Source: Phycisphaerales bacterium (GTDB lineage: Bacteria; Planctomycetota; Phycisphaerae; Phycisphaerales; SM1A02). From it: a stretch of 64,000 nucleotides of DNA. The notes below the pieces were generated by a model. It had not been told where the DNA came from, searched no databases, and saw nothing but the letters and a program-made list of their open reading frames with translations. The position numbers were made by a program, and so were the translations under genes. Of this stretch, positions 8,318 to 17,292 are shown piece by piece (positions within the stretch are counted from its first letter, which is position 1; each line of letters opens with the position of its first letter). Where the stretch lies: positions 1 to 64,000 of the forward strand of contig JAQWTL010000028.1 of NCBI GenBank assembly GCA_029242715.1, written 5' to 3'.

Positions 8318-8324
8318 CCTCCTA
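8318..8324 (-). promoter_or_regulatory. Shine-Dalgarno that selects a TTG start
   Basis: AGGAGGA on the minus strand, 7 nt before TTG 8310 of the B12/GTPase gene. It decides the start against the internal ATG at 8283. Confidence 0.7.
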
Positions 8325-8369
8325 TTCGGGCAAGATGGAGCTGTCAGGAGGTGTCCTGACGCCCACCGG

Positions 8370-8375
8370 TATACT
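8370..8375 (+). promoter_or_regulatory. -10-like TATACT, probable leaderless promoter of argS
   Basis: TATACT ends 8 nt before the argS ATG (8384). The only AGGAGG nearby is over 30 nt upstream, too far to act in initiation. No good -35 was seen. Confidence 0.45.
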
Positions 8376-8383
8376 TCCCAACC

Positions 8384-10240
8384 ATGTCAGCAAGTACTTC
8401 AGCTTCACCGGCCAGGGATCCCCGGACAGCGATTGGACTCGCCTTCGAACAGGCCATCGTCACCTCTCTGGGTGATGAATATGCCGGTGCTGACCCATTG
8501 ATCCGGAATACGGCCAATCCTGAGCTGGGGGATTTTCAGTGCAATGCTGCCATGGGCCTCGCCAAACGCGTCGGACAACCACCACGTGAACTGGCACAGA
8601 AGCTCGTGGAAGTCGTTGATCTCGATGGCCTCGCCGAGCCGCCGGAAATCGCGGGGCCTGGTTTCATCAACATCCGTCTCAAATCCGAGGCGCTCACCAG
8701 TTCACTCATCCAGATGGATGACCCGGAACTCGGTGTTGAAGCCAGTGATGATCCCCGACCCATCGTGATTGATCTCTGTGGTGTCAACGTCGCCAAGCAG
8801 ATGCATGTTGGTCACCTCCGATCAACCATCATCGGCGATGCACTGGCACGTGTACTGGAGAGAAGAGGCCGAAAAGTTCTCAGAGAGAATCATCTCGGTG
8901 ACTGGGGTCTGCCCATTGCCATGGTTCTGCATACGTTGCGAGCCAATGGAACCGATCTTGACACGCTGACCCTGACAGAACTGGATGTCGCCTACCGTGA
9001 TGCACAAGCTCGTGCTCGGGGTGATGCCAAGGGTCTGGAAGCTGCACGCACACGACACAGTGGCCCGCATCGCATCGCGGAACTGGAAGCACAGCAATCT
9101 GGTGCAGATGAAGCCCGTGCTGCAGCCTCCGATACGCTTGTCGCACTGCAGCAGGGTGATGAGGAACTTGTCCAGGACTGGAACAAGCTCATTGATGTCA
9201 CGATGCAGGCTGTCTATGAGGCGCTTGATCTGCTCAATGTTCAGATGGGACCGGACAACAACCGTGGTGAATCCTTCTATCGCGACAAACTGCAGCCGGT
9301 CATCGATCACTTCGAGAAAACATCGCTGTGCCGAACAGATGATGGTGCCCTGGTAGTTGATTTCGAAGACCGCAAGAGACCGCTGCTCATCCGTAAACGT
9401 GATGGTGGTTTTCTCTATGCCACCAGTGACCTGGCAGCCCTTCGACATCGAACCCAGGAAACCGGAGCCAGCCGGTGCATCTACGTCGTGGATGCCCGTC
9501 AACGTGATCACTTCCGCGATATCTTCGATGCAGCAAGATTGGCTCATTGGGATCGAACACCCGATGATCACGACGTGCAACTGGTTCATGTTCCCTTTGG
9601 TTCAATCATGGGACCGGACAAGAAGCCACTGAAGACCCGTAGTGGAACGAATCTGACACTGGCGTCTCTGCTTGCCGAAGCAATTGAACGGGGAACAAGC
9701 GAAGTCGCTTCGAGATCAGAGAACCCCTCGGCACCGACACATGGACTCGACGCCGAAGCCATTGGAGCCATCGGGCGTGCCGTCGGTATCGGTGCCGTGA
9801 AGTACGCCGACCTCAGCAATGACCTGGTTCGCGACTATGTCTTCGACATGGATCGCATGATTGCCTTTGAGGGTGATACCGGTCCGTATCTTCAATACGC
9901 GCATGCCCGGATCTGCTCACTGCTTGAGAAGGCTGGAGAATCAGATCTTGGTTCAGCCGCCATTCAACTGGGTGATCCTTCTGAACGACAGCTGGCACTC
10001 GTGCTCCTGCGGTATGGAAGCACCGTCGCAGATGTCGCCCAATCCCTGGAGCCTCATCGCCTGTGTGGCTTCCTCCATGAACTGGCTGAGACCTTCAGCA
10101 GCTTCTATCAGGCCTGCCCGGTTCTGAAGGCTCCTGATGACCAGACCCGCCGCTCACGGCTGCGATTGTGCGATCTCGCCAGACGCGTGCTGGAGGATGG
10201 ATTGGGCCTGCTGGGCATCGAAGCCCCGACCAGAATGTAG
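8384..10240 (+). CDS. argS: Arginyl-tRNA synthetase
   Basis: 618 residues, a normal length for this class I synthetase, which charges tRNA-Arg with arginine in the cytosol. Seen: the N-terminal Add1-like region, the HIGH-type signature as MHVGHLRSTIIGDAL (about residue 137), the catalytic core with FGSIMGPDKKPLKTRSG in place of KMSKS, as is usual for many ArgRS, and the C-terminal DALR anticodon-binding helical domain (YAHARICSLL near residue 505). Divergent from the B12/GTPase gene with about 70 bp between starts. The gene seems to have no ribosome-binding site and a -10-like box just upstream. Confidence 0.96.
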   Translation: MSASTSASPARDPRTAIGLAFEQAIVTSLGDEYAGADPLIRNTANPELGDFQCNAAMGLAKRVGQPPRELAQKLVEVVDLDGLAEPPEIAGPGFINIRLKSEALTSSLIQMDDPELGVEASDDPRPIVIDLCGVNVAKQMHVGHLRSTIIGDALARVLERRGRKVLRENHLGDWGLPIAMVLHTLRANGTDLDTLTLTELDVAYRDAQARARGDAKGLEAARTRHSGPHRIAELEAQQSGADEARAAASDTLVALQQGDEELVQDWNKLIDVTMQAVYEALDLLNVQMGPDNNRGESFYRDKLQPVIDHFEKTSLCRTDDGALVVDFEDRKRPLLIRKRDGGFLYATSDLAALRHRTQETGASRCIYVVDARQRDHFRDIFDAARLAHWDRTPDDHDVQLVHVPFGSIMGPDKKPLKTRSGTNLTLASLLAEAIERGTSEVASRSENPSAPTHGLDAEAIGAIGRAVGIGAVKYADLSNDLVRDYVFDMDRMIAFEGDTGPYLQYAHARICSLLEKAGESDLGSAAIQLGDPSERQLALVLLRYGSTVADVAQSLEPHRLCGFLHELAETFSSFYQACPVLKAPDDQTRRSRLRLCDLARRVLEDGLGLLGIEAPTRM

Positions 10241-10299
10241 GCTGGATACAGGCCAGAAGCCTTGTGTTGCCAAATTGCATCCAGGCCTGCAATCAACCG

Positions 10300-10305
10300 T
10301 AGAAT
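10300..10305 (+). promoter_or_regulatory. -10-like TAGAAT upstream of the VKOR fusion
   Basis: TAGAAT with TTGCAT at 10275-10280 (19-bp spacer, longer than ideal), about 37 nt before the start codon. The same TAGAAT occurs before tRNA-Ala (40639) and prpC (55610). Confidence 0.35.
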
Positions 10306-10342
10306 CACGCGTTCCACCTCACCGAGGAGACGGTCTTGACCC

Positions 10343-12301
10343 ATGACTTCCAGCCAGGCCAACACGATTGATCGAGACGCTACCGCAGGCGACAACCTGC
10401 GTTGGTTCCTGGGCCTTTTGTTCCTGATCATCGCAGCAGTTGCCTCAGGCCTCCTGATGATGAAGGAGATGGGGGTGATGGGGGTCGTTCTTCCGGGCTG
10501 TGGTGAGCAGAGCGCTTGCGGCGATCTCTCACGAGGATTCTTCGGAAGCGTGCCTGGACTTGGATGGCCAAGCTCCTACCTCGGATTCACATACTTCATC
10601 GCGATGATCGCAGCCTGGTCGGCCTGCTGGCCTGGTGTGCCGATGCTCATGCTCTGGATTGGAAGATTGGGCATGCTGTTCTCGCTGATGTTCATCATCG
10701 TCATCCTTGTCCAATGGAAACTCTGCCCTTATTGCATCATTGCCCATGTAGCCAATCTTGCTTTCTGGATCACACTTGAATGCTCAAAGCGAGTAAACCT
10801 GAACGCGAACCTGAACGCGAACCTGAACGAAAGAACGGAAGGATCATCCATGCCCGCTTTCATCACATTCCTTTTCAGTTGGATCATCGTGACCGGCCTT
10901 CTTGTTGGTGGCCGAGCACAAGCAGCCCATATGAACAAGGTTGCCAGTGATGCCAATATGGAAGCGATCATCAAAGCAACGCTTGCAGGTGGTGCCAATC
11001 CGCTTGAACAAGCTAAGGATGATGCCGGCGCTGGAAACAATGCAAAAGCTGAAGCGGATGGTGGCATCGCCTTCCAGGGCAAACGCGCCGTGGTAGATAA
11101 CCCCAATGACTTCTCTGGTCGGTATCGACTCGGGCCGGAAGATGCCCCTATCCAGATCGTCATGGTTGGTGATTATCAATGCCCTGACTGCAAAAGCTAT
11201 GAGACACAGATCTCGAAGATCCTTGAGGAGAGGGATGATGTCTCATTGACCGTACGTCACTTTCCGTTCAACAAGGATTGCAATCCACATGTCAACAGAA
11301 CGTTGCATGGGAATGCCTGTTGGGCCGCTCGCTTCGCTGAGACCGCCGGCATCCTGGGTGGAAATGATGCCTTCTGGAAAGCTCATCAATTGTTGTTCGA
11401 AGCGCGTGGTCGTTTCACCCAGAAGGAATTTCCTGGCATGGTCCAGCAGCTGGGAATGGACCCGGCAGTTTTTCAGCAGATCATGACTGGACCTGCGGTA
11501 GAAGCGCTTCTACAGGAAGATATTGCGATCGGCGGTCAGCTTGGGGTGTTCTTTACACCCATGATCTTCATCAACGGTGTCCAGTTGAAATGGTGGCAGG
11601 TTCCGATTCGGCTTGATGCCGCAGTGGATGCGCTTGCCCGAGACATTGCCGCTGGCCGGAATGACGGTGCCATCAAGGCGCCGCCTACCACGGCGGTGAA
11701 GTTCATCGAAGATTGGCGGGATGGCCCTGTACGGACTATCCCTGATGCACTGGGTGTTTCCAAGGGTGTGATGAGTGCGCCCCACAGCATCATTCTGTAT
11801 GCCGACTATACGGATCCAAAGACCAAGGAACTGCACGAACGTATTGAAATATTGCGAGCCAAATACCCGGGTATCCGCTATGACATCCTGGCTATTCCCA
11901 AGAACCCCGAATGCAATGACAACATCAGGCCTGAGTTCGCTGATAAGTTCCCAAGTAGTTGCACTGCAGCCATGGCGGTCAAGTCGGCTGGCAAACTTGG
12001 TGGTCAGGAAGCTTATTGGGAGATGATCGAGTTCCTGCTTGATTCAGGACAACAGGTCACCAAGCCGGAGATCCTGGCGGCTGGAACACGAATCGGCCTG
12101 GATCGTGATGCGCTGATGACTGCAATGGAATCTGATGAGATCAGTGCGTTAGTCCGAACAGATATCATGCGAGCGAAAGGTTGGCGACTGCGTTCCTTCC
12201 CTTCGATTTTCGTTGATGGCAAGCAAATTCCAAGATGGCAACTTGATGATGAGCCAATCGTGGAACGTGTCGTGAAGATCGCAGTCACTGGCGAGGAATA
12301 G
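10343..12301 (+). CDS. VKOR-DsbA fusion: vitamin K epoxide reductase-like membrane domain plus two thioredoxin-fold domains
   Basis: 652 residues. Residues 20-145 are a four- to five-helix VKOR domain with the loop cysteines C53/C59 and the redox motif CPYC at 128-131. A 12-bp tandem repeat encodes an Asn-Leu linker (about 152-162), then comes another membrane helix (about 172-190). Residues about 260-440 are a DsbA-like domain with active site CPDC (280-283). A second DsbA-like domain follows (about 470-645), but DPKT stands where its CxxC should be. VKOR oxidises a DsbA partner using quinone, so the fusion is a self-contained disulfide-forming system facing the periplasm. The second thioredoxin domain is probably redox-dead and may bind substrate. 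Ends 2 bp from a convergent gene. Confidence 0.9.
   Translation: MTSSQANTIDRDATAGDNLRWFLGLLFLIIAAVASGLLMMKEMGVMGVVLPGCGEQSACGDLSRGFFGSVPGLGWPSSYLGFTYFIAMIAAWSACWPGVPMLMLWIGRLGMLFSLMFIIVILVQWKLCPYCIIAHVANLAFWITLECSKRVNLNANLNANLNERTEGSSMPAFITFLFSWIIVTGLLVGGRAQAAHMNKVASDANMEAIIKATLAGGANPLEQAKDDAGAGNNAKAEADGGIAFQGKRAVVDNPNDFSGRYRLGPEDAPIQIVMVGDYQCPDCKSYETQISKILEERDDVSLTVRHFPFNKDCNPHVNRTLHGNACWAARFAETAGILGGNDAFWKAHQLLFEARGRFTQKEFPGMVQQLGMDPAVFQQIMTGPAVEALLQEDIAIGGQLGVFFTPMIFINGVQLKWWQVPIRLDAAVDALARDIAAGRNDGAIKAPPTTAVKFIEDWRDGPVRTIPDALGVSKGVMSAPHSIILYADYTDPKTKELHERIEILRAKYPGIRYDILAIPKNPECNDNIRPEFADKFPSSCTAAMAVKSAGKLGGQEAYWEMIEFLLDSGQQVTKPEILAAGTRIGLDRDALMTAMESDEISALVRTDIMRAKGWRLRSFPSIFVDGKQIPRWQLDDEPIVERVVKIAVTGEE
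10796..10831 (+). repeat. In-frame 12-bp tandem repeat in the VKOR/DsbA linker
   Basis: AACCTGAACGCG twice and a third imperfect copy, giving Asn-Leu-Asn-Ala units. Repeat number is likely to vary between strains since it only changes linker length. Confidence 0.7.
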
Positions 12302-12303
12302 GA

Positions 12304-13494
12304 TTACTTCACGGTCCTTGGAACGATCTGATAGATCACACCCTCAATGGCATACGGGCTGGTGAAGCCGCAGACATAGAGTTCTCCGTCAAGACCTTCG
12401 CCGAATGAACTGATCGCCATGGGTGTTCCCTTGAGGATCTGGCGAATCTCCGGCTCTTTGCCTTCTTCAACCCGAGCGGCCCACAAGCGGCCTGTCATGT
12501 AATCAGAAAAGAGATACGCGCCTTCAAGGTTGGGAATGTCGTCGCCTCTGTAGACGAACCCGCCCGTGATGGACTGGCCGGCATTGCGTGGATATTCGAG
12601 AACAGGATCGATCAGATCGGTTGGTTGATCATCGATGGGGCGGAAATCATGCTTGCCCTCTCGGAAACGCCAACCATAATTGCCGCCCTTGCGAACGACA
12701 TCGACTTCTTCCCATGTGTTCTGGCCAACATCACCGGCCCAGAGTTCGCCTGTCTGAGAATCGAAATGCATGCGCCAGATATTGCGCAGGCCATAGGCCC
12801 AGATTTCCGGCCGCGCGCCTTCAACATCAATGAATGGGTTGTCTGGTGGAATGGTGTATGAAGATCCGTCACCACTGACATCAATCCGAATGACCGTCCC
12901 CAGAAGATCCTTGAGGTTCTGAGCATGATGCTCGGGATCGTTGGCAGAACCACCATCACCAACACTCAGGTACAGCATGCCGTCGGGGCCGAAGAGAACC
13001 GTGCCCCCATTGTGGTTGCCATAGGGCTGCTGAATTTCAAGGAGAACCTCTTCGCTCTTACGGTCAATCGTGCCGTCCTCCTTCACATCCATGCGGGAGA
13101 GAACTGTGCGCCTTGGCTTGGAAGCGCTGTAGTACAGGTAGATCCTGGGATCATTCTCCTGGTCTGGTGAGTAGACGACGGAGAGCAAGCCTTCTTCGGA
13201 ATGCTTCTTTCGTACCTTGTCCCGGTAATCCAGAAGGAGCTTTTTCTTCGATTTCGTATCCGTGCTCTTGGCAATCAGGCGACCGCGCTGTTCCACAATG
13301 ACGAAGGTGTCCTCCTGGCCAGGCATGGGAAGAATCTGTACTGGAGAGAAGAACGATTCGCTGCCAAAGACCGGTTCAAGCCTGATGTCCGGCAACTTGG
13401 GAGCCGTGTCTTTGGATGTACTGGCGTCGGGTGCTGCAGCAACCATCAACAGCGTGGTGACTATCAGTAGTTTCCGGATGATGGAAGCGGTCAT
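12304..13494 (-). CDS. PQQ-dependent sugar dehydrogenase (soluble aldose dehydrogenase type)
   Basis: 396 residues from ATG 13494, chosen for AGGAG 7 nt upstream and a Sec signal peptide (MTASIIRKLLIVTTLLMVAA). The rest is a six-bladed beta-propeller of the glucose/sorbosone dehydrogenase family, with typical segments such as VIVEQRGRL, LLSVVYSP, NHNGGTVLFGPDGMLY, WAYGLRNIWRMHFD, WAGDVGQNTWEEVD and ITGGFVYRG. Family members oxidise aldoses in the periplasm using PQQ and pass electrons to the respiratory chain. No PQQ synthesis genes are in the window. Convergent with the VKOR fusion. Confidence 0.88.
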   Translation of the reverse strand: MTASIIRKLLIVTTLLMVAAAPDASTSKDTAPKLPDIRLEPVFGSESFFSPVQILPMPGQEDTFVIVEQRGRLIAKSTDTKSKKKLLLDYRDKVRKKHSEEGLLSVVYSPDQENDPRIYLYYSASKPRRTVLSRMDVKEDGTIDRKSEEVLLEIQQPYGNHNGGTVLFGPDGMLYLSVGDGGSANDPEHHAQNLKDLLGTVIRIDVSGDGSSYTIPPDNPFIDVEGARPEIWAYGLRNIWRMHFDSQTGELWAGDVGQNTWEEVDVVRKGGNYGWRFREGKHDFRPIDDQPTDLIDPVLEYPRNAGQSITGGFVYRGDDIPNLEGAYLFSDYMTGRLWAARVEEGKEPEIRQILKGTPMAISSFGEGLDGELYVCGFTSPYAIEGVIYQIVPRTVK

Positions 13495-13542
13495 GGGGCG
13501 ACTCCTGTGATCCTGCAATGGTAGCAATCAGAGAAACGTTGC

Positions 13543-15120
13543 TCAGGTGGCCTGCTTCAGAAGAAGCCAGCCAACAAGAAACAGAAGGGTTGGAAGATGT
13601 AGAAATCTGTATCGCTCCGCCATACACCATGAAATGACCCAGATCATCGCGAATACCACCCATGCCCATCCTGCTTCCAGTTGCTCAATGGAGGTGAAGG
13701 GGAGCTGGTCCACAGCTCTGACAAATCCGATTGTGAATTCAGCAGAAGTCGAGAGGATCTGTCCAAACAAGTCGGTCACCCCTGGTATGAAACCAAGGCA
13801 TGCACGAAGGGCGCCCAATGCCAGTATCAGACCGACTACCGGCATGAGAACAAGGCTCAATGGGACCGCGAGGAGTGAAAACTGTCCGAAGTGACCGATC
13901 ACCAGCGGAACTGAGATCAGCCAGGCTGTCACTGATGCGGCGAATCCATCCATGAACCACTGGGTCAGTACTTCGCGGGGTGATGACGCAGACCATGATC
14001 GTGGCCCGAACCAGCGGCGACGCACTCGTGGCACCAGCAGAATCAAACCGGCAACAACACCGAAACTCAATTGGAAACCAGGCCGGGCTATCTGGCCTGG
14101 CTGAAACAGGAGAACCAGAAATGCTGCCATGCAAAGCAGTCCGATTCCCTTGAACCTTCTGTGGTTCAACAACCCCAGACAAGCCATTGATGTCATCAGG
14201 CCCGCGCGAATGATGGGGGGCCTCAATTCAACGATCGCCAGATAGAAGCAGATCATCACCAGGACAAGCCAGCCATGCCATCTTCGGGGGCCACTGTGGA
14301 TACGAATGACAACAAGCGTCATGCCCGCCAGCATTCCGAGATGCATTCCCGATATGGCAAGAAGATGAGCTACACCAAGCCGTCTGAATGGTTCAGCAAC
14401 TTCATTCCATTGATGATCACGCTGCCCAAGGAGAAGTGCTGAGAGCAGTGATCTTGCCGCTCCGGAACGAGGCACAGGTCGAGCAAGAATGGAGTGGGAG
14501 GCCCATGACTGCAGTTGATGTCGCCAGGAAACGGCAGCCTGTAATGGCTGGCCCCTGACTTTGAGCAAGTCCCATGAGTCCAGTTCCATCCATCCCCGGT
14601 AGTCGCCGTCAAGGGCAAGTGACAACCAATCGGGTTCTCCATGAACTGGAGACGAAATCGGTTTCAACCATCCCTTCACATGAACGGTCCTGCCAATCAG
14701 TTTCTGCGACGGTAATCCGGGAAGGCGGATTACAACCCGGCCATTGGCGGGGATGGCCTCTTGTGTGGTCAACCACCTGATGACATCCAGTTGGATTCGA
14801 GATCCAGCTGATGAACTGACAACGCCTTCCAGATGAACCAGAATCGGATCTGTTGCATGCCCACAGACCAGGATCAGGTCTTCATGATCAACGGATTGAC
14901 GATGCAAACCGCTCCAGCCCGCACCAATGATCATGACTCCGGCCAAGGTCAGCCAGAATGAGTTGCGAGGAAGCCACCAGATGATCCAGTTGCCCAGGAT
15001 CACGACTGCGATGAACCAACACCACCAGTGCACAGGGAGTCTTCCGATCGCGGATCCCACGATGAATGACAACGTCAGGGGGACCACCAGTGGAACCGGG
15101 GATTCTGTCGTTCGTACCAT
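13543..15120 (-). CDS. comEC: ComEC/Rec2-type DNA uptake channel, short form without metallo-beta-lactamase domain
   Basis: 525 residues. The N-terminus has several membrane helices and an OB-like DUF4131 region (about 60-190, VHVKGWLKPI); the competence domain is marked by HLLAISGMHLGMLAGM and many helices up to the C-terminus. ComEC moves single-stranded DNA across the inner membrane during natural transformation. Full-length proteins are 700-800 residues and end in a metallo-beta-lactamase nuclease domain, which is missing here: the protein stops after the last helix. It may act with a separate nuclease or be a reduced form. A TAGGTT hexamer lies 6 nt before the ATG with no ribosome site. 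Confidence 0.88.
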   Translation of the reverse strand: MVRTTESPVPLVVPLTLSFIVGSAIGRLPVHWWCWFIAVVILGNWIIWWLPRNSFWLTLAGVMIIGAGWSGLHRQSVDHEDLILVCGHATDPILVHLEGVVSSSAGSRIQLDVIRWLTTQEAIPANGRVVIRLPGLPSQKLIGRTVHVKGWLKPISSPVHGEPDWLSLALDGDYRGWMELDSWDLLKVRGQPLQAAVSWRHQLQSWASHSILARPVPRSGAARSLLSALLLGQRDHQWNEVAEPFRRLGVAHLLAISGMHLGMLAGMTLVVIRIHSGPRRWHGWLVLVMICFYLAIVELRPPIIRAGLMTSMACLGLLNHRRFKGIGLLCMAAFLVLLFQPGQIARPGFQLSFGVVAGLILLVPRVRRRWFGPRSWSASSPREVLTQWFMDGFAASVTAWLISVPLVIGHFGQFSLLAVPLSLVLMPVVGLILALGALRACLGFIPGVTDLFGQILSTSAEFTIGFVRAVDQLPFTSIEQLEAGWAWVVFAMIWVISWCMAERYRFLHLPTLLFLVGWLLLKQAT

Positions 15121-15205
15121 CCCGGAAACCTAGGCCCGAATGACGACTCATCCCCAAGCCATCACCCTTCCGCGGAAAGGTTGCCCCAACGCACGCCACT
15201 GACGT

Positions 15206-15211
15206 TATTCT
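15206..15211 (+). promoter_or_regulatory. -10-like TATTCT, possible leaderless promoter of holB
   Basis: Ends 7 nt before ATG 15219; TTGCCC at 15181 is a weak -35 candidate with a 19-bp spacer. No Shine-Dalgarno precedes the start. Confidence 0.35.
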
Positions 15212-15218
15212 CGCGGAC

Positions 15219-16295
15219 ATGCCTGCCATCATTGGTCACGAGTCACCACTGAATACCATCCGCAACGCGATCCAGGCTGGTCGCGTTCACCATGCCTGGA
15301 TCCTCTCGGGACCACCGGGTGTCGGTAAGTTCACCGTCGCTTGTGAATTCGCACGTGGACTTCTGGATCCACAGGCAGACCCTGATGACTTCGGGATGGG
15401 CGGAACAGCAATGGCCTCGCAAGAAGGCACATTGCTTGAATCCGGGTCCCATCCCGATCTGCACATCATTCGCAAGGAAGATGCCGCCTTCGCCCAGACA
15501 AGCACCCTGCGATCACGCAAGCAGATGAATATCCCCATCGATCTCCTGCGCGAACGCATCATCGGTGGACATACCGATGACGGCGCCATGAGAGAAGCGC
15601 CCGCCTGGCGAAAGAGCCATTACGGCCGAGGAAAAGTCTTCATCCTCGATGAAGCCGAACTCATTGATCCCGCCGGGCAGAATGCCCTGCTTAAAACACT
15701 CGAGGAGCCTCCACCTGACACGTGGATCTTTCTGGTGACATCAAGACCAGAACGACTCCTGCAAACCGTGAGAAGTCGGTGTGAGCACGTCCGATTCGGG
15801 CCACTCCCCAATGATCAACTTCGACAATGGATCACGGAATCACTTCCAGATGCAACGGATGTCGAGTGGATCATGCAGTGGGCAGAAGGCGCTCCAGGCA
15901 TGGCCATGCTGGCTGATGAAACCTCACTGATGGAGTGTGCGCGTGACCTGGGACCAATCCTGGACGACCTGGACCATGGAAAGTGGAACCAGGGGTTTGG
16001 CGTGAGGATCGTCGAGTTCATCACTGATCGAGCTGAACAGGTTGTTAAAGCCAACAGCAAAGCCAGTAAGGACATGGCCAACAAGCAGGCTGCTGCCATT
16101 GTTCTGCGATTACTCGGTGCCCATGTTCGACGCCGCCTTGCCACAGTTGAAACCGGTGACACGGAGACTGGTCGGCACCTGTGGGCACTTGCCAATCGCA
16201 TTGGTGAAACCGAGGATCAACTCCAACGTGGGTTGAACCTGAAACATGTGCTTGAATCACTTGGCGCCGAGTGGTCACAATTGTGCAGGGCATGA
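15219..16295 (+). CDS. holB: DNA polymerase III delta-prime subunit
   Basis: 358 residues of the clamp-loader AAA+ family. Seen: GPPGVGKFT (Walker A), VFILDEAELIDPAGQNALLK (Walker B and DExx-like region), SRCEHVRF (SRC sensor/arginine finger), and a C-terminal helical collar region. It loads the beta sliding clamp together with tau/gamma and delta. The cysteine cluster of the usual zinc module is not evident between Walker A and B; instead there is a longer insert (about 60-120). The stop lies 13 bp before the ATG of the next gene, so both are probably cotranscribed. Confidence 0.9.
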   Translation: MPAIIGHESPLNTIRNAIQAGRVHHAWILSGPPGVGKFTVACEFARGLLDPQADPDDFGMGGTAMASQEGTLLESGSHPDLHIIRKEDAAFAQTSTLRSRKQMNIPIDLLRERIIGGHTDDGAMREAPAWRKSHYGRGKVFILDEAELIDPAGQNALLKTLEEPPPDTWIFLVTSRPERLLQTVRSRCEHVRFGPLPNDQLRQWITESLPDATDVEWIMQWAEGAPGMAMLADETSLMECARDLGPILDDLDHGKWNQGFGVRIVEFITDRAEQVVKANSKASKDMANKQAAAIVLRLLGAHVRRRLATVETGDTETGRHLWALANRIGETEDQLQRGLNLKHVLESLGAEWSQLCRA

Positions 16296-16308
16296 AGGAG
16301 ATGATGAC

Positions 16309-17292
16309 ATGATTCGATGGTTACTCGGCGTCGCCGTGATATTGATCGCATGCGCGGTACCTGCCACAGCCAATCCATGCAGCATCATCGTTGTTGGTGA
16401 CCCCGGAGGTGTGGCTCGTGATGACGTGACGACAGATCTCGATGACATGCAGACAATCCTGTCCAAAGTCGTTGCAACTGGAGGCCGAATCATCTCCAGC
16501 TCCAAAGTGGATCTGCCCCTGGCGACTACTGAGCCCATGTTGTTGATCACCTCACGAGACGGACAGGTCACGTTCGTTCTGGCAAACAACGATGCTGATT
16601 GGTCTGATCCACTGGATCAAGTCGTTGGCGATCAACTCTATTCCGAGAAAACACCGCCAGCCTTTGACGGTATTGGCAAGATCTATCTTGGCCGGGAAAT
16701 CTCTCAGGTAATGGGTCACCTTGGTGCCGGATGGCTCGAGAGATCGGAACGTGAGCAGGAGGAACGCACGGATCTCCTCGTGGAATTGATGGCATTGGAA
16801 CCAGATGACGTTGTCGCTGACATCGGTTCGGGTACTGGTTATTTCAGTCTTCGAATAGCACCGAATGTTCCGGAAGGAAAGGTGGTTGCGGTTGATATTC
16901 AGCCGGAAATGAATGCACTTCTGGAGGAGAACGCACGCAACAGGGGGATCAAGAACGTCGAGACGATCCTCGGTGAAATAGATGATGCCCGGATCCCTGC
17001 AGAGACTGTTGATGTTGTTCTGTTCGTGGATGCCTATCACGAGTTCTCGCATCCATGGGAAATGAAGCGGTCGCTCATGAAAGCGCTTCGACCTGGAGGC
17101 CGAGTGGTTCTGGTCGAATACCGTGCCGAGGATCCCACTGTACGAATCAAGCCTCATCACAAGATGACCGAACAACAGGCGCGGCATGAATTTGAATCAG
17201 CTGGATTCGAGTGGGTCACCACTCTGGATGATCTTCCACAACAGCATGTCCTGATTTTCAAGAAGCCCGAAGCTCAGGCTGAAGCAGGCTGA
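16309..17292 (+). CDS. Exported SAM-dependent methyltransferase-like protein
   Basis: 327 residues from ATG 16309 (GGAG upstream in GAAGGAGATGATGAC). It starts with a signal peptide (MIRWLLGVAVILIACAVPAT), has an uncharacterised stretch of about 110 residues, then a class I methyltransferase fold: DVVADIGSGTGYFSLRIA (SAM loop), VVAVDIQPEM, and VDVVLFVDAYHEF. The conserved lead-in QVMGHLGAGWLERSERE is found in a family of planctomycete proteins with the same layout. Substrate unknown. A SAM enzyme in the periplasm would lack an obvious SAM supply, so either the signal acts as an anchor or SAM is exported. Overlaps the convergent lgt gene by 19 bp. Confidence 0.8.
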   Translation: MIRWLLGVAVILIACAVPATANPCSIIVVGDPGGVARDDVTTDLDDMQTILSKVVATGGRIISSSKVDLPLATTEPMLLITSRDGQVTFVLANNDADWSDPLDQVVGDQLYSEKTPPAFDGIGKIYLGREISQVMGHLGAGWLERSEREQEERTDLLVELMALEPDDVVADIGSGTGYFSLRIAPNVPEGKVVAVDIQPEMNALLEENARNRGIKNVETILGEIDDARIPAETVDVVLFVDAYHEFSHPWEMKRSLMKALRPGGRVVLVEYRAEDPTVRIKPHHKMTEQQARHEFESAGFEWVTTLDDLPQQHVLIFKKPEAQAEAG

